Origin: Thiomicrorhabdus sp. 6S3-12
GTDB lineage: Bacteria > Pseudomonadota > Gammaproteobacteria > Thiomicrospirales > Thiomicrospiraceae
DNA length: 64,000 bases
Direction: 5' to 3'
NCBI RefSeq assembly: GCF_017571475.1
Contig: NZ_JAGETW010000003.1
Location: 1 to 64,000 of the forward strand
In this document: in pieces, positions 10,032 to 19,940 of the stretch
Layout of the letters: each line of letters opens with the position of its first letter
Numbering within the stretch: the stretch's first letter is position 1
Notes under the pieces: generated by a model
Told to the model about the DNA's origin: nothing
Databases searched by the model: none
What the model saw: the letters and a program-made list of their open reading frames with translations, nothing else
Made by a program: the position numbers and the translations under genes

Positions 10032-11480
10032 ATGCAGAATCAACTGGACTTAAAAGCCAAAATCACTCTATTGGCTTTTCTGTTTTTCACAATCAACCAA
10101 ATTACGCAATACCTGGTTTCGGGTACTGCCGATTACGATCAAGCGGAACAGCTTCTGGCCAGTCAATATTTGCTGCTGGGATATGGCCCGCAACCGCCGC
10201 TATACAGCTGGTTGATCTATCCGGTGGCACAAGTTTTCGGCCCAAGCTTGTTTGCAACCGGAGCCATCAAGGTAGGTATTCTGACCTTGATGGTATGGAC
10301 GATTCTGCAGATCGGCGAATTCTTCAAACTGTCCTCCAAGCAGCTTGTCGTTGCCGTCATTGCGATGGCATTGATCCCGCAATATGTCTTTGAGTCACAG
10401 CGTGATTTAAGCCACTCTTCGCTGTCGGGGCTAATGGCACTGCTTATTCTATGGCAAACGCTACGCGTCACCCGTGACGCCAGCCTGACAAACTATCTGC
10501 TTCTCGGAATTGCCGTCGGACTCGGTATGATGAGCAAATACAATATCGTGCTGTTTGTCTCGGCACTGATTCTGACTATTTTGCTTTCCAAGCACAGAGC
10601 AATACTGTTTAACAAATACCTGATCGTCAGCATTTTGGCCGCCCTTGTAGTTTTCCTTCCACACGCTCTCTGGATGCTCGACCACTTGCAGGCAGCCACC
10701 TCCGGCACCAATAAACTGCAAATGGGCGAATCCTCGGGACTGATACAAAGTCTCGGCGCAACACTGATGGCCGGCTTGGTATTCCTGTCCCCGTTATGGC
10801 TTTTCGCATTAACCCTTTTGATCAATAAAAAAGATCAGGGGGAAAACCTGATTGAGAAAGATGATAAAAACCTGCTTTTGACTTTATTCTTCTTTGTCTG
10901 GCTGATTCTCATCATCTTTGTCATTGCCTCCGGCGCTCAGCATGTTAAAGACCGCTGGTTCCATCCTCTCTTGCCGTTTGTACCGATTCTGCTAGCCATG
11001 ACGATCAACCCATCGGATCGCGCCTATAAAACCTTTAGGAACATCGGTATCTTCTTTTTGGCGGTAATGATGTTTGTGCTGCCAATGCGAACGCCTCTGG
11101 CACAATACACGGAAAAAGTCAGTCGACCGAATCTGCCATTCCCCGAACAACTGACTCACATAAAAAGCCAGCTTGAAACTGAACCGGCAGTTGTCTTTGC
11201 CGACAGCTATGTTCTGGCCGGAAACCTGCGCATCTATTTCCCTGATGCCGCAATCAGCAATGGGAGCAAATACGTCGATATGGTTAACCATAAAGGCACG
11301 CTACTACTGGTCTGCGAATCTGAAAACTGCAAAGAAAACCGCTTTGCCGACTGGCTGCAGAAACGAAATATCGATGTGACAAAATTGACCTACAAATCTC
11401 ACACGACCGAATACAAATTTCTTCCGGGCATAAAACACACAATCTACTGGACGACATTAGAAGGCAACTGGAAAAACTGA
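10032..11480 (+). CDS. GT39 (ArnT-like) membrane glycosyltransferase, copy 2
   Basis: A 482-residue membrane protein that matches the gene at 7567 throughout: DYDQAEQ in the first loop, LGYGPQPPLYSW, then SQRDLSHSSLSG and GLGMMSKYN further on. The two are diverged paralogues from a local duplication, now separated by a GT2 gene. It probably transfers a lipid-linked sugar to a cell-envelope acceptor on the periplasmic face. The last base of its TGA is the first base of the phosphatase ATG, so translation of the two is coupled. Confidence 0.8.
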   Translation: MQNQLDLKAKITLLAFLFFTINQITQYLVSGTADYDQAEQLLASQYLLLGYGPQPPLYSWLIYPVAQVFGPSLFATGAIKVGILTLMVWTILQIGEFFKLSSKQLVVAVIAMALIPQYVFESQRDLSHSSLSGLMALLILWQTLRVTRDASLTNYLLLGIAVGLGMMSKYNIVLFVSALILTILLSKHRAILFNKYLIVSILAALVVFLPHALWMLDHLQAATSGTNKLQMGESSGLIQSLGATLMAGLVFLSPLWLFALTLLINKKDQGENLIEKDDKNLLLTLFFFVWLILIIFVIASGAQHVKDRWFHPLLPFVPILLAMTINPSDRAYKTFRNIGIFFLAVMMFVLPMRTPLAQYTEKVSRPNLPFPEQLTHIKSQLETEPAVVFADSYVLAGNLRIYFPDAAISNGSKYVDMVNHKGTLLLVCESENCKENRFADWLQKRNIDVTKLTYKSHTTEYKFLPGIKHTIYWTTLEGNWKN

Positions 11481-12148
11481 TGCATAAATACCATCTCAAA
11501 ACGCTCGGGAACAGAATAAAAGCTTACTTAAGTATGTACTTTACCGACCACGGCTTTTTAAGAGCGATGACATTTTTCAATAAATACTGGATTGATAATC
11601 AAGCCTTGCGCATGTCACAACCTTCGCCGGCTGAAATCCGCAATCTGTCCAAGAAAGGCATCAAAACCATCCTCAACCTGAGAGGCAAGAACCCATACGG
11701 CTCCTACCCTCTGGAAATTGAGGCCTGCAAAAAATATGGCGTTAAGATGATTGATATTCAGGGCATCTACTCTCGAGATCTGCCGACCAAGGACGTGATC
11801 AGAAACCTCAAGCACATCTTCGATACAGCAGAGTATCCGCTCGCACTTCATTGCAAGTCCGGTGCAGACCGCGCAGGAATTGTTTCGACGTTTTACCAGA
11901 TAATGGTTCAGAACAAACCGGTTGAAGATGCGGTAAAACAGCTCAGCTTAAAATATGGCCATATAAAGCAATCAAAAACCGGTATGCTTGACCACCTGTT
12001 TGCAACCTATCAGAAAGATATCGACCAGGAACCGATGGATTTTATGGAATGGGTTGAAACCAAATACGATCGAAACCGGACGAAACAAAATTTCAGTGAC
12101 AGCTGGTGGGCGAGTACCCTTGTAGACAAGCTGCTCAGACGAGAATAA
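11480..12148 (+). CDS. Dual-specificity/tyrosine phosphatase family protein
   Basis: The 222-residue protein has the cysteine phosphatase P-loop HCKSGADR (CX5R) at about residues 123-130, preceded by the fold-typical TILNLRGKNPYG near residue 55. There is no signal peptide. It belongs to the DSP/PTP-like family; some bacterial relatives act on lipid or sugar phosphates rather than on proteins. Its overlapping start with the upstream GT39 gene puts it at the end of the glycolipid operon. A role in removing phosphate from a lipid-linked intermediate is plausible but unproven. It is convergent with the next gene, 18 bases away. Confidence 0.8.
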   Translation: MHKYHLKTLGNRIKAYLSMYFTDHGFLRAMTFFNKYWIDNQALRMSQPSPAEIRNLSKKGIKTILNLRGKNPYGSYPLEIEACKKYGVKMIDIQGIYSRDLPTKDVIRNLKHIFDTAEYPLALHCKSGADRAGIVSTFYQIMVQNKPVEDAVKQLSLKYGHIKQSKTGMLDHLFATYQKDIDQEPMDFMEWVETKYDRNRTKQNFSDSWWASTLVDKLLRRE

Positions 12149-12166
12149 CCTCTTCGGAAGGCAGAA

Positions 12167-13072
12167 TTACTCTCGCTCCGGTTTCATTAAACCGGTCGAT
12201 ACACCGAATTTGATGTATCCCTTATAGATATTCAAGAAATACAAAACCAGACAGGCAACCGAGGCTTCGTTAAAACTCAAGTCTTTGCGTGTAAACAGCA
12301 AACGGATATATTTTATTACCGGCGGAATCAGACTTCTGAAAAGAGAAAATACTTTCAGCCTTCTGCGGCCGTCTTTCATGAACACCGAACCGCCGGCAAC
12401 CCGCTTCGCTTTCTTGAAAATTGCCTGTAATGAACTTCTCGCCGGATGTTTAACCATAGCGCCCTCGGAATAAACGATATTAACGCCTTTCTTGGTCGCT
12501 CTGCGACTCCATTCGGTATCGCCACCGGAAACCATTGTTGAGTTAAATTCTCCGACATAATCAAAGGCGCCTCTGCGCACAACAAGATTCGCAGTAGCCG
12601 TCAAACCTCTCTTGGCACTTTTTTTCTGATCGAACATAAAGGCTTTTTCATATTTCTCAGCCGCCGTCAGCTTTTGATCATCAAGATAGAATAATTCCAC
12701 CCTACCTGCGACCCGATCCGCGCCCGCTTCAATCGCTTCAACCGAAGCTTCAAGCCATTTTTCACTCGGTATGCAATCCGAGTCGGTAAATGCAAGAACT
12801 GATTCCGCGTCTGTCGCAAGCGCATTCGCAACGCCTTTATTACGCGCTGCATAAGAGCCAACTTTCGATTCAACCAAAACCTTGAAGTTCTCTGGAAGAT
12901 TCCATTCCGGAACAGGGTTCTGGGGATCATTATTGACGGCAATAACCTCAAACAAATCGGACGGATAACTCTGTTTCTGCAAAGCGTCAAAACAGAGTTT
13001 TAAGCGATCCCAGTCGCGGTAAGTTGGAATAATTACGGTAACAAACCTGGCCACATCTCTGCTCACAATCAT
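12167..13072 (-). CDS. Family 2 glycosyltransferase
   Basis: A 301-residue GT-A enzyme with VIIPTYRDWDRL at the N terminus (about residues 13-24), AFTDSDCIPSEKW (DxD, near residue 95) and a further SGGDTEWSRR motif near residue 180. Two hydrophobic stretches near the C terminus suggest membrane association. It is the last gene of a five-gene minus-strand surface-glycan operon that starts near 16758. Donor and acceptor are unknown. Confidence 0.82.
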   Translation of the reverse strand: MIVSRDVARFVTVIIPTYRDWDRLKLCFDALQKQSYPSDLFEVIAVNNDPQNPVPEWNLPENFKVLVESKVGSYAARNKGVANALATDAESVLAFTDSDCIPSEKWLEASVEAIEAGADRVAGRVELFYLDDQKLTAAEKYEKAFMFDQKKSAKRGLTATANLVVRRGAFDYVGEFNSTMVSGGDTEWSRRATKKGVNIVYSEGAMVKHPARSSLQAIFKKAKRVAGGSVFMKDGRRRLKVFSLFRSLIPPVIKYIRLLFTRKDLSFNEASVACLVLYFLNIYKGYIKFGVSTGLMKPERE

Positions 13073-13075
13073 TAC

Positions 13076-13777
13076 CTACCTGAAACTTTCGAATTTAAGG
13101 GTTAAACCAACCGAATTAGCCAATTCCTCGACATATTTTCGTCTCTTGAGAATCTTTCGATAAGAAACATTGAAGATTGGAATCAGTTTAAAAAAGCGTT
13201 CGACAACATTTTTTCGATTAATTACCTTCTCGAACCTCCGATCACGGCTTGCTTGAAGATGTTCAATAACCGTCTTCCCCTCTTTGGTACTGGAGTCGAA
13301 AATTTGCGTGTATTCCTCACCGAGCAAATAAATACTCAGCCCCGCATCTTTTTTCATTCTCTCCACTGCTCTCTGTAGAGTCTTCTGATCCCAGTCATCC
13401 GGGTGTTCGCTTTGCTCTTTCAACCAATAATTAATCAGTTGCTTTGCTCTCTCGGAGTTATTGAAAAACAATGTCCCGGATAACAACTCTTCGCCTTTAA
13501 ACAGGTGAAAAGCAACATCTTCCTCAATTGCGGAGAAAAAAGGGGTGATATCCTCGTGAACAAAGGCGTCTACATCAACATATAAAACCGGGCAATCAAA
13601 CTCATCCATCACGCCTTTGATAAAGGAAGGCTTAAGCGCGATGATATTCTGCCATTCATCCTGAGAATATTTTTGCAGATAGGGCTCTATCCCAAACCGC
13701 TCCAAAGAGGCTTTAAACAGCTTTGCATGCTCAGAATAGAGTGGATCATCGGTATAAAACCCAACAACTTTTAACAC
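13076..13777 (-). CDS. Glycosyltransferase-like protein (GT-A fold, GT8-like)
   Basis: The 233-residue protein begins with VVGFYTDDPLYSEHAKLF and has VLYVDVDAFVHEDI at about residues 63-76, a DxD motif in the usual nucleotide-sugar context. SGTLFFNNS follows near residue 100. This resembles nucleotide-diphospho-sugar transferases of the GT8-like group, but I do not recognise a closer family. The gene lies 3 bases before the GT2 gene and 21 bases after the sulfotransferase-like gene on the same strand, consistent with one glycan-building operon. Confidence 0.6.
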   Translation of the reverse strand: MLKVVGFYTDDPLYSEHAKLFKASLERFGIEPYLQKYSQDEWQNIIALKPSFIKGVMDEFDCPVLYVDVDAFVHEDITPFFSAIEEDVAFHLFKGEELLSGTLFFNNSERAKQLINYWLKEQSEHPDDWDQKTLQRAVERMKKDAGLSIYLLGEEYTQIFDSSTKEGKTVIEHLQASRDRRFEKVINRKNVVERFFKLIPIFNVSYRKILKRRKYVEELANSVGLTLKFESFR

Positions 13778-13798
13778 TGCACAACTCCTTTTCTCATT

Positions 13799-14773
13799 TT
13801 ACAAAGCCTTAATAGACTGTTCCGTATTAATAAGTTGGTCACGTAACTCATACAACTCTTCCAAAACATAATCTTTGCCTTCCAGAAGCTGCAGAGCTTC
13901 GGCATTATTTTTACCTATTCCGATATTCTTTCGAGAAACGGATAGATCAAAGGAAGATTGTCTACGCGGCGATTGCTCAACGTCCAAGAAATGCAGCAAC
14001 TCACGCGTTACAAAATCATGGCTGTTAATAAAGTCCTCGAATGAGAAAACAATCAGATTATCTCTGGTATATTCTTTTGCCATTCTTAAACGGGCCAGAT
14101 AGTTATTTTTGGCAATATGCAGGAAACGATCAGCAGGATGCATTTCCTCAGTCCCTTTGAAAGGACGGGAGCCGGTAATCGTACTTCTGGTCATTAAGTG
14201 CTCTTTTTTGGTCACGATATCGGACCATTGGTCGAGTGGATCCCGATGAACAAAAATCAATTTGTAGGGATTAAACAGTTCCGGCCAAACCTTGGAATGA
14301 AGATCAAACGTTTCATCATAGAAAAAAGGGTTTTGAAAGAGCAACACCTTCCTTTTCTGATCACTCGGATAAAGCTCCGCCAGTGAAGCCAACCACTTTC
14401 TCCACAGATCGAACTCGTCAAAAACTGCGCCGCTTTTTAAAAGCGCCTGATGCTCAAGCAAAGTCGTCTTTAGGCCTCGATGGAATTCGTACAGGTTTTT
14501 ATATTCCAAATCCCTTTTTCGCGTGAAAAGCAGGCCGCGAACTTTTCTTTTAAACCCTCTCAGCATTCCCTTGTTACACTGTGCGGAGAGTGCTTTAATC
14601 AGCCGCTCTTTTCGTTCAGAATCCTGTTCCGCAAGCAGATCTAAAACGCCACCTGGCGCACGGGTTATATTAAACTCACCTTGGATTCGCGCCACCTGAT
14701 CAATACTATCCAGCCATTCGACAATGGCTCCGTTGCCTACATTCCAACCGCCGATATTGATTACATTGATCAT
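13799..14773 (-). CDS. Sulfotransferase family protein
   Basis: A 324-residue protein with two features of PAPS-dependent sulfotransferases. The first is a phosphosulfate-binding-like segment at the N terminus, INIGGWNVGNGAIVEWL, although the usual serine is not conserved. The second is a 3'-phosphate-binding segment YKLIFVHRDPLDQWSDI near residue 172. FSFEDFI near residue 240 fits the same fold. Its place among glycosyltransferases suggests that it sulfates a surface glycan, which is inference. It sits 24 bases downstream of the next glycosyltransferase gene. Confidence 0.65.
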   Translation of the reverse strand: MINVINIGGWNVGNGAIVEWLDSIDQVARIQGEFNITRAPGGVLDLLAEQDSERKERLIKALSAQCNKGMLRGFKRKVRGLLFTRKRDLEYKNLYEFHRGLKTTLLEHQALLKSGAVFDEFDLWRKWLASLAELYPSDQKRKVLLFQNPFFYDETFDLHSKVWPELFNPYKLIFVHRDPLDQWSDIVTKKEHLMTRSTITGSRPFKGTEEMHPADRFLHIAKNNYLARLRMAKEYTRDNLIVFSFEDFINSHDFVTRELLHFLDVEQSPRRQSSFDLSVSRKNIGIGKNNAEALQLLEGKDYVLEELYELRDQLINTEQSIKAL

Positions 14774-14797
14774 CTTTTCACTACGCCGTTAAGTCTT

Positions 14798-15616
14798 TTA
14801 AAGTAATGGGAAACGTCGGTTCAGTCTTTCAATGGTCAAATCGTTCTGATTTTCGGATTGAAGATTATTCGCGGTCCGCCAAAGCGACTGTGCCTGAGTT
14901 CCTTTCCAGGTAACATATTTCTTAGCCTGACCTATTTTTCGAACCTGATAACCATTGATTCTGATCATCCAGTAGAACCAAAGGTCATCGGAATATGGTG
15001 CAAGAGACATATAGTCTTCCGTCAGAACACGCTCATCCATACACTGAGGCGAGTAAAGCACGCCCCCAACACCGGTGAACAAAATCTTATCGGATGCCGA
15101 ACCGCCACCAATATTGAAATCCCACTCAATATAAGGCTTGACCCGCCCATCCGCATCAAATGTCATTCGATTAGCTCTGTAACAGAGGATTTCTTTTGCC
15201 TCAGGCTGATATTCTCGCTCAAACCCCAGCAACAGATCCCGAGGGTAATAGACATCATCGTCAACGGTAACATGAAACGCATCCGGAAATTCATTCAGTG
15301 CCGGAATCAGTTTTTTGTAAGAACGGATATCTTTTTCGACTGCTTTGATTGTCAGGCCGTCCTTTTTCAACACCAATACCGATTGCGGTAATTGCTCAAT
15401 ATCCTCGGCATACAACCACAGCACGACTTCGTCCGGTTTGACTCTCTGCAGTAGCAGCGTCTTAAGCGTGAGGTGCAAAGTCTTGAATCGTGGAGGGAAA
15501 GACGTCAGGTTAATGATCACTGGCTTCACAAAACGATGTTCTCGATCTGCAAGCAAAGATCGAAAAAACCACTGAATTTGAACCAATAAAACGTAAAACA
15601 ACCTTTTTAACATCAA
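14798..15616 (-). CDS. GT-A glycosyltransferase-like protein
   Basis: The 272-residue protein starts with a hydrophobic stretch (residues 5-20). INLTSFPPRFKTLHLTL (about residues 34-50) and the metal-binding FHVTVDDDVYYPRDLL (about residues 113-128) follow. This pattern is common in small glycosyltransferases of capsule and LPS gene clusters. Its start overlaps the end of the upstream gene by 4 bases, so the two are translationally coupled. The sugar is unknown. Confidence 0.65.
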   Translation of the reverse strand: MMLKRLFYVLLVQIQWFFRSLLADREHRFVKPVIINLTSFPPRFKTLHLTLKTLLLQRVKPDEVVLWLYAEDIEQLPQSVLVLKKDGLTIKAVEKDIRSYKKLIPALNEFPDAFHVTVDDDVYYPRDLLLGFEREYQPEAKEILCYRANRMTFDADGRVKPYIEWDFNIGGGSASDKILFTGVGGVLYSPQCMDERVLTEDYMSLAPYSDDLWFYWMIRINGYQVRKIGQAKKYVTWKGTQAQSLWRTANNLQSENQNDLTIERLNRRFPLL

Positions 15617-16758
15617 ACTGATCCTTCAGCTTTATCGTTTGCCAATTTGGCCATCATATCTTGCTTGAGAATACGCATCCATAAGGCACGAAAATGTATT
15701 TCTTCCAGCTCATCAAACCGGCGCCAATCGCCTGGAATGTAATAAACTTCATCTAGGAAACGGAAAAATGCCTCCTTAGCTGCTGTATCAAAAGGCAACG
15801 TAACCGCAGAATCAATCGCCGATTTTAATGTCAACGGGTTTGTGGCAACGAAACTCAGTCCTTCAATACCGTACAACGCATTGCCAACGACGACGACATT
15901 CTTATTCATTTGCAATGCTTCAAGCCCAACCGTTGAGTTAATGGTCACTACCGCTGATGCATCTTTAATATAGGTCGCTACATCGCCGCTGCCGACGAAC
16001 TCAAATCCATTATGCTGAAAATCCTTGCTTGAGGTTCTCGCCTTAGGGTGCTCTTTAACCAATACCTTCCAGCCTTTTTCGATATAGGGGCGAAAAGCCT
16101 CGGCAACCGCTTCCAACAAAGCAATATTGCTCTTTACCCATGTTGTTTGCAACACAACCTGAGTATCTGACTCGACTTGCAAAGGAACAAAAATATATGA
16201 CTGAGAAGCATTTTCTATTGCCTTCGGTTCTTCACTTACCGGGCTCTTCGAGTTATCCGAAGCATACTGCAAATAAAAATCGATATTTCTCGGCAGGCTA
16301 TTCCAGGCATTCACGCCCTTATTATCCGCCGTGGTCGTATCCGGCAAACCGCCGTTTTCGAAATAGGTGATCTGCATAGCGCAATCCATAGCGGCTTTAG
16401 CTATCGTGGAATAAGGCGGTTTCTGACCGTTCCATATACCCAAAGCATCGCACTGCTGTTGCATGAAAAGACTTTTGAAATAATAATACCGAACGGTTTC
16501 CACATAGGCGTCTATAGCGCGGAGCAACGCAGACAGTGGTTTGAACTTATGCAGGGCCGGATAATTAATGACTTGGCGGCGGGCATGAATCTCTTCAAAG
16601 CCAAGTCTCTTAGGAAAATGAAACAGGCTTTTCAGTAAAGTGAAATCAAGCCTGATCCCCGGAATAACACTCGCTTCACATTCCTTCGGCGCGCTGTCGG
16701 CCAGTAAAGTAAAATAACGTTTTCTTTTTCTGGAAAGACTGACAAAACAAATCTTCAC
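15613..16758 (-). CDS. Capsule polysaccharide biosynthesis-type protein (KpsS/KpsC-like)
   Basis: A 381-residue protein resembling capsule synthesis proteins of the KpsS/LipB group, some of which are Kdo transferases building the lipid linker of capsules. Seen directly: QQCDALGIWNG near residue 105, YIFVPLQVESDTQV near residue 190, VLVKEHPKA near residue 235 and ASAVVTINSTVGLEAL near residue 265, the last two being typical of the family. It is the first gene of the minus-strand glycan operon and is divergent from msbA, with about 200 bases between. The exact reaction is not certain. Confidence 0.7.
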   Translation of the reverse strand: MKICFVSLSRKRKRYFTLLADSAPKECEASVIPGIRLDFTLLKSLFHFPKRLGFEEIHARRQVINYPALHKFKPLSALLRAIDAYVETVRYYYFKSLFMQQQCDALGIWNGQKPPYSTIAKAAMDCAMQITYFENGGLPDTTTADNKGVNAWNSLPRNIDFYLQYASDNSKSPVSEEPKAIENASQSYIFVPLQVESDTQVVLQTTWVKSNIALLEAVAEAFRPYIEKGWKVLVKEHPKARTSSKDFQHNGFEFVGSGDVATYIKDASAVVTINSTVGLEALQMNKNVVVVGNALYGIEGLSFVATNPLTLKSAIDSAVTLPFDTAAKEAFFRFLDEVYYIPGDWRRFDELEEIHFRALWMRILKQDMMAKLANDKAEGSV

Positions 16759-16962
16759 GGATGACCGACCCCAAATTAAACAAACGGCAAGAGTATTCCG
16801 CAGTAAACTACTGAAAACTTGTTAGTATAAACCATTTGCCACACTTAACAGCATGGATTACTCTTGGCGTCGCCCATAATAACAGGCGCTTTAAGAAACG
16901 TGTAAACACTATCACGTCAATGGCTGCTGAACAGATAAAATATAGAGGATTACGGTTCCCTC

Positions 16963-18714
16963 ATGCTCGATAAGCAAACATTACGGCTATACAGACGACT
17001 GCTCGGCTATATCTTCCCGTACAAGAAACTGATCGCCGTCACCCTTGTCTCATTACTTGTCATAGCAGCAATGGAACCTGCCACGGCGATGATCCTGAAA
17101 GACCTGGTCGACGAAAGCCTGATTGCCAAAAACCCGGACTCGTTTATTTTGATGCCGTTGCTGCTGGCCGGAGTCTTTATAATCAAAGGGGTTGCCGAAT
17201 ACTTCAGCAAGGTATTCAGCCAATGGATTGCACAAAACGCCATTCTCGACATCCGCTCGGCAATGTACCGGAAAATGCAATCCCTGCCCTTCAGCCAATT
17301 TCAGTCTTATTCGACCGGCAAACTGATGTCGAAAATCACTTATGACGTGCCACAGGCGAGCAATGCACTTTCGACGGCCTGGGTTATTATCATCCGCGAC
17401 ACCCTGACGGTTCTGGCGCTCTTCGCCTATCTGCTCTATATCTCGTGGCAACTGACCCTGCTTATGCTGATTATCGGCCCGATTGTCGCCATTATCATCG
17501 ACAAGGCCAGTAAACTGATGCGCCAGTCCAGCCGTAACATGCAATCCGACATGGGCCAGATGACTCACCAGCTTGAAGAAGGACTAAACGCCTATCAGGA
17601 CATTAAAATCTATGGCGCGGAATCTTATGAACAGGAACGCTTCCAGAATACCGCCAGAAGCCTCCTGAAAAACACCTTGAATGTCACAAAAGTCTCGGCG
17701 TTAAACGTTCCTCTGGTTCAGATACTGGCGGCCATTGCGCTCTCCATTGTGGTCTATATTGCGATGCAGATGTCGGCTCAGGACATGTTTACTCCGGGGG
17801 AATTGCTTTCCTACATTACGGCTATGGCACTGACCTTCGAACCGATTCGCCGCCTGACGAATATCAACGAAACAGTTCAGAAAGGTATGGCCGCGGCCGA
17901 AAGTATTTTCGAACTGCTCGATCAGCCGGACGAAACCAACAAGGGTACAACGACTTTGGACGCAATCCGCGGTGAAATACAATTCAATCAGCTCGGCTTC
18001 CGCTATCCGAACAGCGAAAACAAAACCTTTGAAAATTTCAACCTGACCATTCCCGCCAAGCAAACCACCGCCTTGGTCGGGCAATCCGGAAGCGGAAAAT
18101 CGACGATCGCCAACCTCGTCGCGCGTTTTTATGAACCAAGCTCCGGTGTTATTACTTTAGACGGCCACCCTCTGCACGAAATTGAGCTTAACCACTACCG
18201 TGACAACATCGCTTTCGTCAGCCAGAATATTGTGCTTTTCAATGATACCATCGCTGCCAATATCGCTTACGGGCACAGTGATTTCGACCAAGAGAAGATC
18301 ATTGCCGCGGCCAAAAAAGCGCACGCTTGGGAGTTTATCGAAAAACTGCCTGAAGGCTTAAACACCAATATCGGCGACAACGGAAGTCTTCTTTCCGGAG
18401 GACAGCGGCAGCGCATTGCGCTGGCACGCGCCTTTCTGAAGGACGCTCCGGTATTGATTATGGACGAGGCCACCTCTGCTCTCGACAACCAAAGCGAGAA
18501 AATGATTCAGCAAGCGATGGAAGAATTACGCCAGAATCGAACCGTGATTATTATCGCGCACCGCCTCAGTACCATTGAAAATGCCGATCAAATTGTCGTT
18601 TTGGAACATGGAAGACTGATCGAATGCGGCAGTCATCATCAGCTTCTGGCTGAAAACGGACTCTATGCCAGCTTATACCAACAAGGAGATTTGGAAGATG
18701 GCCAGAAAGGTTAA
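16963..18714 (+). CDS. msbA: Lipid A export ATP-binding/permease protein MsbA
   Basis: The 583-residue half-transporter has six membrane helices in residues 1-320 and an ABC ATPase domain after residue 340. The Walker [10 protein letters not shown], the signature [10 protein letters not shown] and the Walker [13 protein letters not shown] are intact. Length and layout match MsbA, which flips lipid A-core across the inner membrane as a homodimer. The following acyltransferase overlaps its end, a natural pairing for lipid A assembly. GT39 and GT2 enzymes nearby may modify the same lipid. Confidence 0.9.
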   Translation: MLDKQTLRLYRRLLGYIFPYKKLIAVTLVSLLVIAAMEPATAMILKDLVDESLIAKNPDSFILMPLLLAGVFIIKGVAEYFSKVFSQWIAQNAILDIRSAMYRKMQSLPFSQFQSYSTGKLMSKITYDVPQASNALSTAWVIIIRDTLTVLALFAYLLYISWQLTLLMLIIGPIVAIIIDKASKLMRQSSRNMQSDMGQMTHQLEEGLNAYQDIKIYGAESYEQERFQNTARSLLKNTLNVTKVSALNVPLVQILAAIALSIVVYIAMQMSAQDMFTPGELLSYITAMALTFEPIRRLTNINETVQKGMAAAESIFELLDQPDETNKGTTTLDAIRGEIQFNQLGFRYPNSENKTFENFNLTIPAKQTTALVGQSGSGKSTIANLVARFYEPSSGVITLDGHPLHEIELNHYRDNIAFVSQNIVLFNDTIAANIAYGHSDFDQEKIIAAAKKAHAWEFIEKLPEGLNTNIGDNGSLLSGGQRQRIALARAFLKDAPVLIMDEATSALDNQSEKMIQQAMEELRQNRTVIIIAHRLSTIENADQIVVLEHGRLIECGSHHQLLAENGLYASLYQQGDLEDGQKG

Positions 18715-19645
18715 AACGCCATCCAAATTACAGACCGCCTTTTATCACCCGAAATATTGGGGAATTTGGTTTGGCGTAGGCATTTTACGTTTATTGAGCC
18801 TATTGCCTTACCGATACAAATTCAAAGTCGGCAGCGCACTTGGAAAACTGATGTATCTGCTGGCCTTCAAGCGCCGGAAAATCGCTCTGGAAAACATCAA
18901 AATCGCCTTTCCCGAAAAAACCGTCGTCGAACAGAAAGCTCTTCTAAAGGCGCATTTCGCCAGCTTGGGTATGAGCTTTGCCGAAATGGCAATCATCTGG
19001 CATGGCGACCACAAACGCAACCACAAAAATGCCTTTGAAAGATCCATCATTCGCTATCAAGGCGAACAAAACTTATTAGACACCATTGAACAAGGCAAGG
19101 GCGTGCTTATACTGGCTCCGCACTTCACCACTCTGGAAGTTACCGGCCTGTTTGTTTCGTTTTTAACCAACTACCACGCAGTCTACCGCCCACACGACAA
19201 CCCTTTTATGGATTACCTGATCGCGCAGGGCCGCAGTATTGAATTCGACAATGGCGACAAGGTGGAACCGGTATCCAACGCCAATACACGTTTAATGCTC
19301 AAAGTATTAAAAAAAGGCGGCGCCATGACCTTTTTACCGGACCAGAAGTATCGTTCCAAAGGTTCGATCATGGTGCCCTTGTTCGGCAAAGAATGTCCAA
19401 GCAATCCGGCCACATCCAAAATTGCCAAATTAACCGGTTGCGCCGTAGTGCCGACTTTTACCCGGCGAATTGAAGACGACTCAGGCATTCACTACGAAGT
19501 CACCTTTTTGCCGGCACTGGAAAACTTTCCAAGCGGCGACGATTATCAGGACACATTACGACTGCATCACCTCTATGAAGACGCCATACGACAGGCACCT
19601 GAACAATACCTGTGGGTACATAACCGCTGGGACTTGAAGCTATAA
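18698..19645 (+). CDS. LpxL/HtrB-type lipid A acyltransferase
   Basis: A 315-residue inner-membrane acyltransferase with the HX4E motif HFTTLE near residue 138, GVLILAPHF before it and [13 protein letters not shown] near residue 208. These enzymes transfer a secondary acyl chain to Kdo2-lipid A. The ATG at 18698 is chosen because AAGGAG lies 9 bases upstream; an earlier in-frame ATG at 18665 would add 11 residues deep inside msbA and lacks such a site. The start overlaps the msbA end by 17 bases, so translation is coupled. LpxL versus LpxM type cannot be told. Confidence 0.85.
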   Translation: MARKVKTPSKLQTAFYHPKYWGIWFGVGILRLLSLLPYRYKFKVGSALGKLMYLLAFKRRKIALENIKIAFPEKTVVEQKALLKAHFASLGMSFAEMAIIWHGDHKRNHKNAFERSIIRYQGEQNLLDTIEQGKGVLILAPHFTTLEVTGLFVSFLTNYHAVYRPHDNPFMDYLIAQGRSIEFDNGDKVEPVSNANTRLMLKVLKKGGAMTFLPDQKYRSKGSIMVPLFGKECPSNPATSKIAKLTGCAVVPTFTRRIEDDSGIHYEVTFLPALENFPSGDDYQDTLRLHHLYEDAIRQAPEQYLWVHNRWDLKL

Positions 19646-19658
19646 CTTCCGTTAAATA

Positions 19659-19688
19659 CAAAAAAACCGCCATTCGGCGGTTTTTTCT
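19659..19688. terminator. Bidirectional terminator
   Basis: AACCGCC and GGCGGTT arms around a short ATTC loop (about 19665-19682) are flanked by A-runs on the left and T-runs on the right. It can therefore end transcripts from both sides: the acyltransferase on the plus strand and the zinc-finger gene on the minus strand. Confidence 0.85.
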
Positions 19689-19706
19689 TATCCTTCAGAA
19701 CACAAC

Positions 19707-19916
19707 TTAATGTCCTGTTGGCGCACTCGGATCAAAATCCGTCAGAATGTAATCTGCGCCACAGTAAGGACATTTCGCCTTACCGGTTTTTTCGATCGGC
19801 AGATAAACACGAGGATGCGAATTCCATTTACTCATATCCGGTGTCGGGCAGTGCAACGGAAGATCTTTATGCGTTACTTCATACTGCTTTTGGCTATTGG
19901 TTGAGTTTGATGACAT
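19707..19916 (-). CDS. zf-CHCC zinc-finger protein
   Basis: A 69-residue protein with the zf-CHCC pattern: LHCPTPD, then NSHPRVYLPI, then AKCPYCGADYIL. The one Cys, one His and final CxxC form the zinc site also found in the NDUFS6 family. Function is unknown in bacteria; genes of this type often lie beside ilvE in gammaproteobacteria, as here. It is 24 bases after ilvE on the same strand. Confidence 0.85.
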   Translation of the reverse strand: MSSNSTNSQKQYEVTHKDLPLHCPTPDMSKWNSHPRVYLPIEKTGKAKCPYCGADYILTDFDPSAPTGH

Positions 19917-19940
19917 CTGGCTCTCCTTTTTTAGCCTGAA

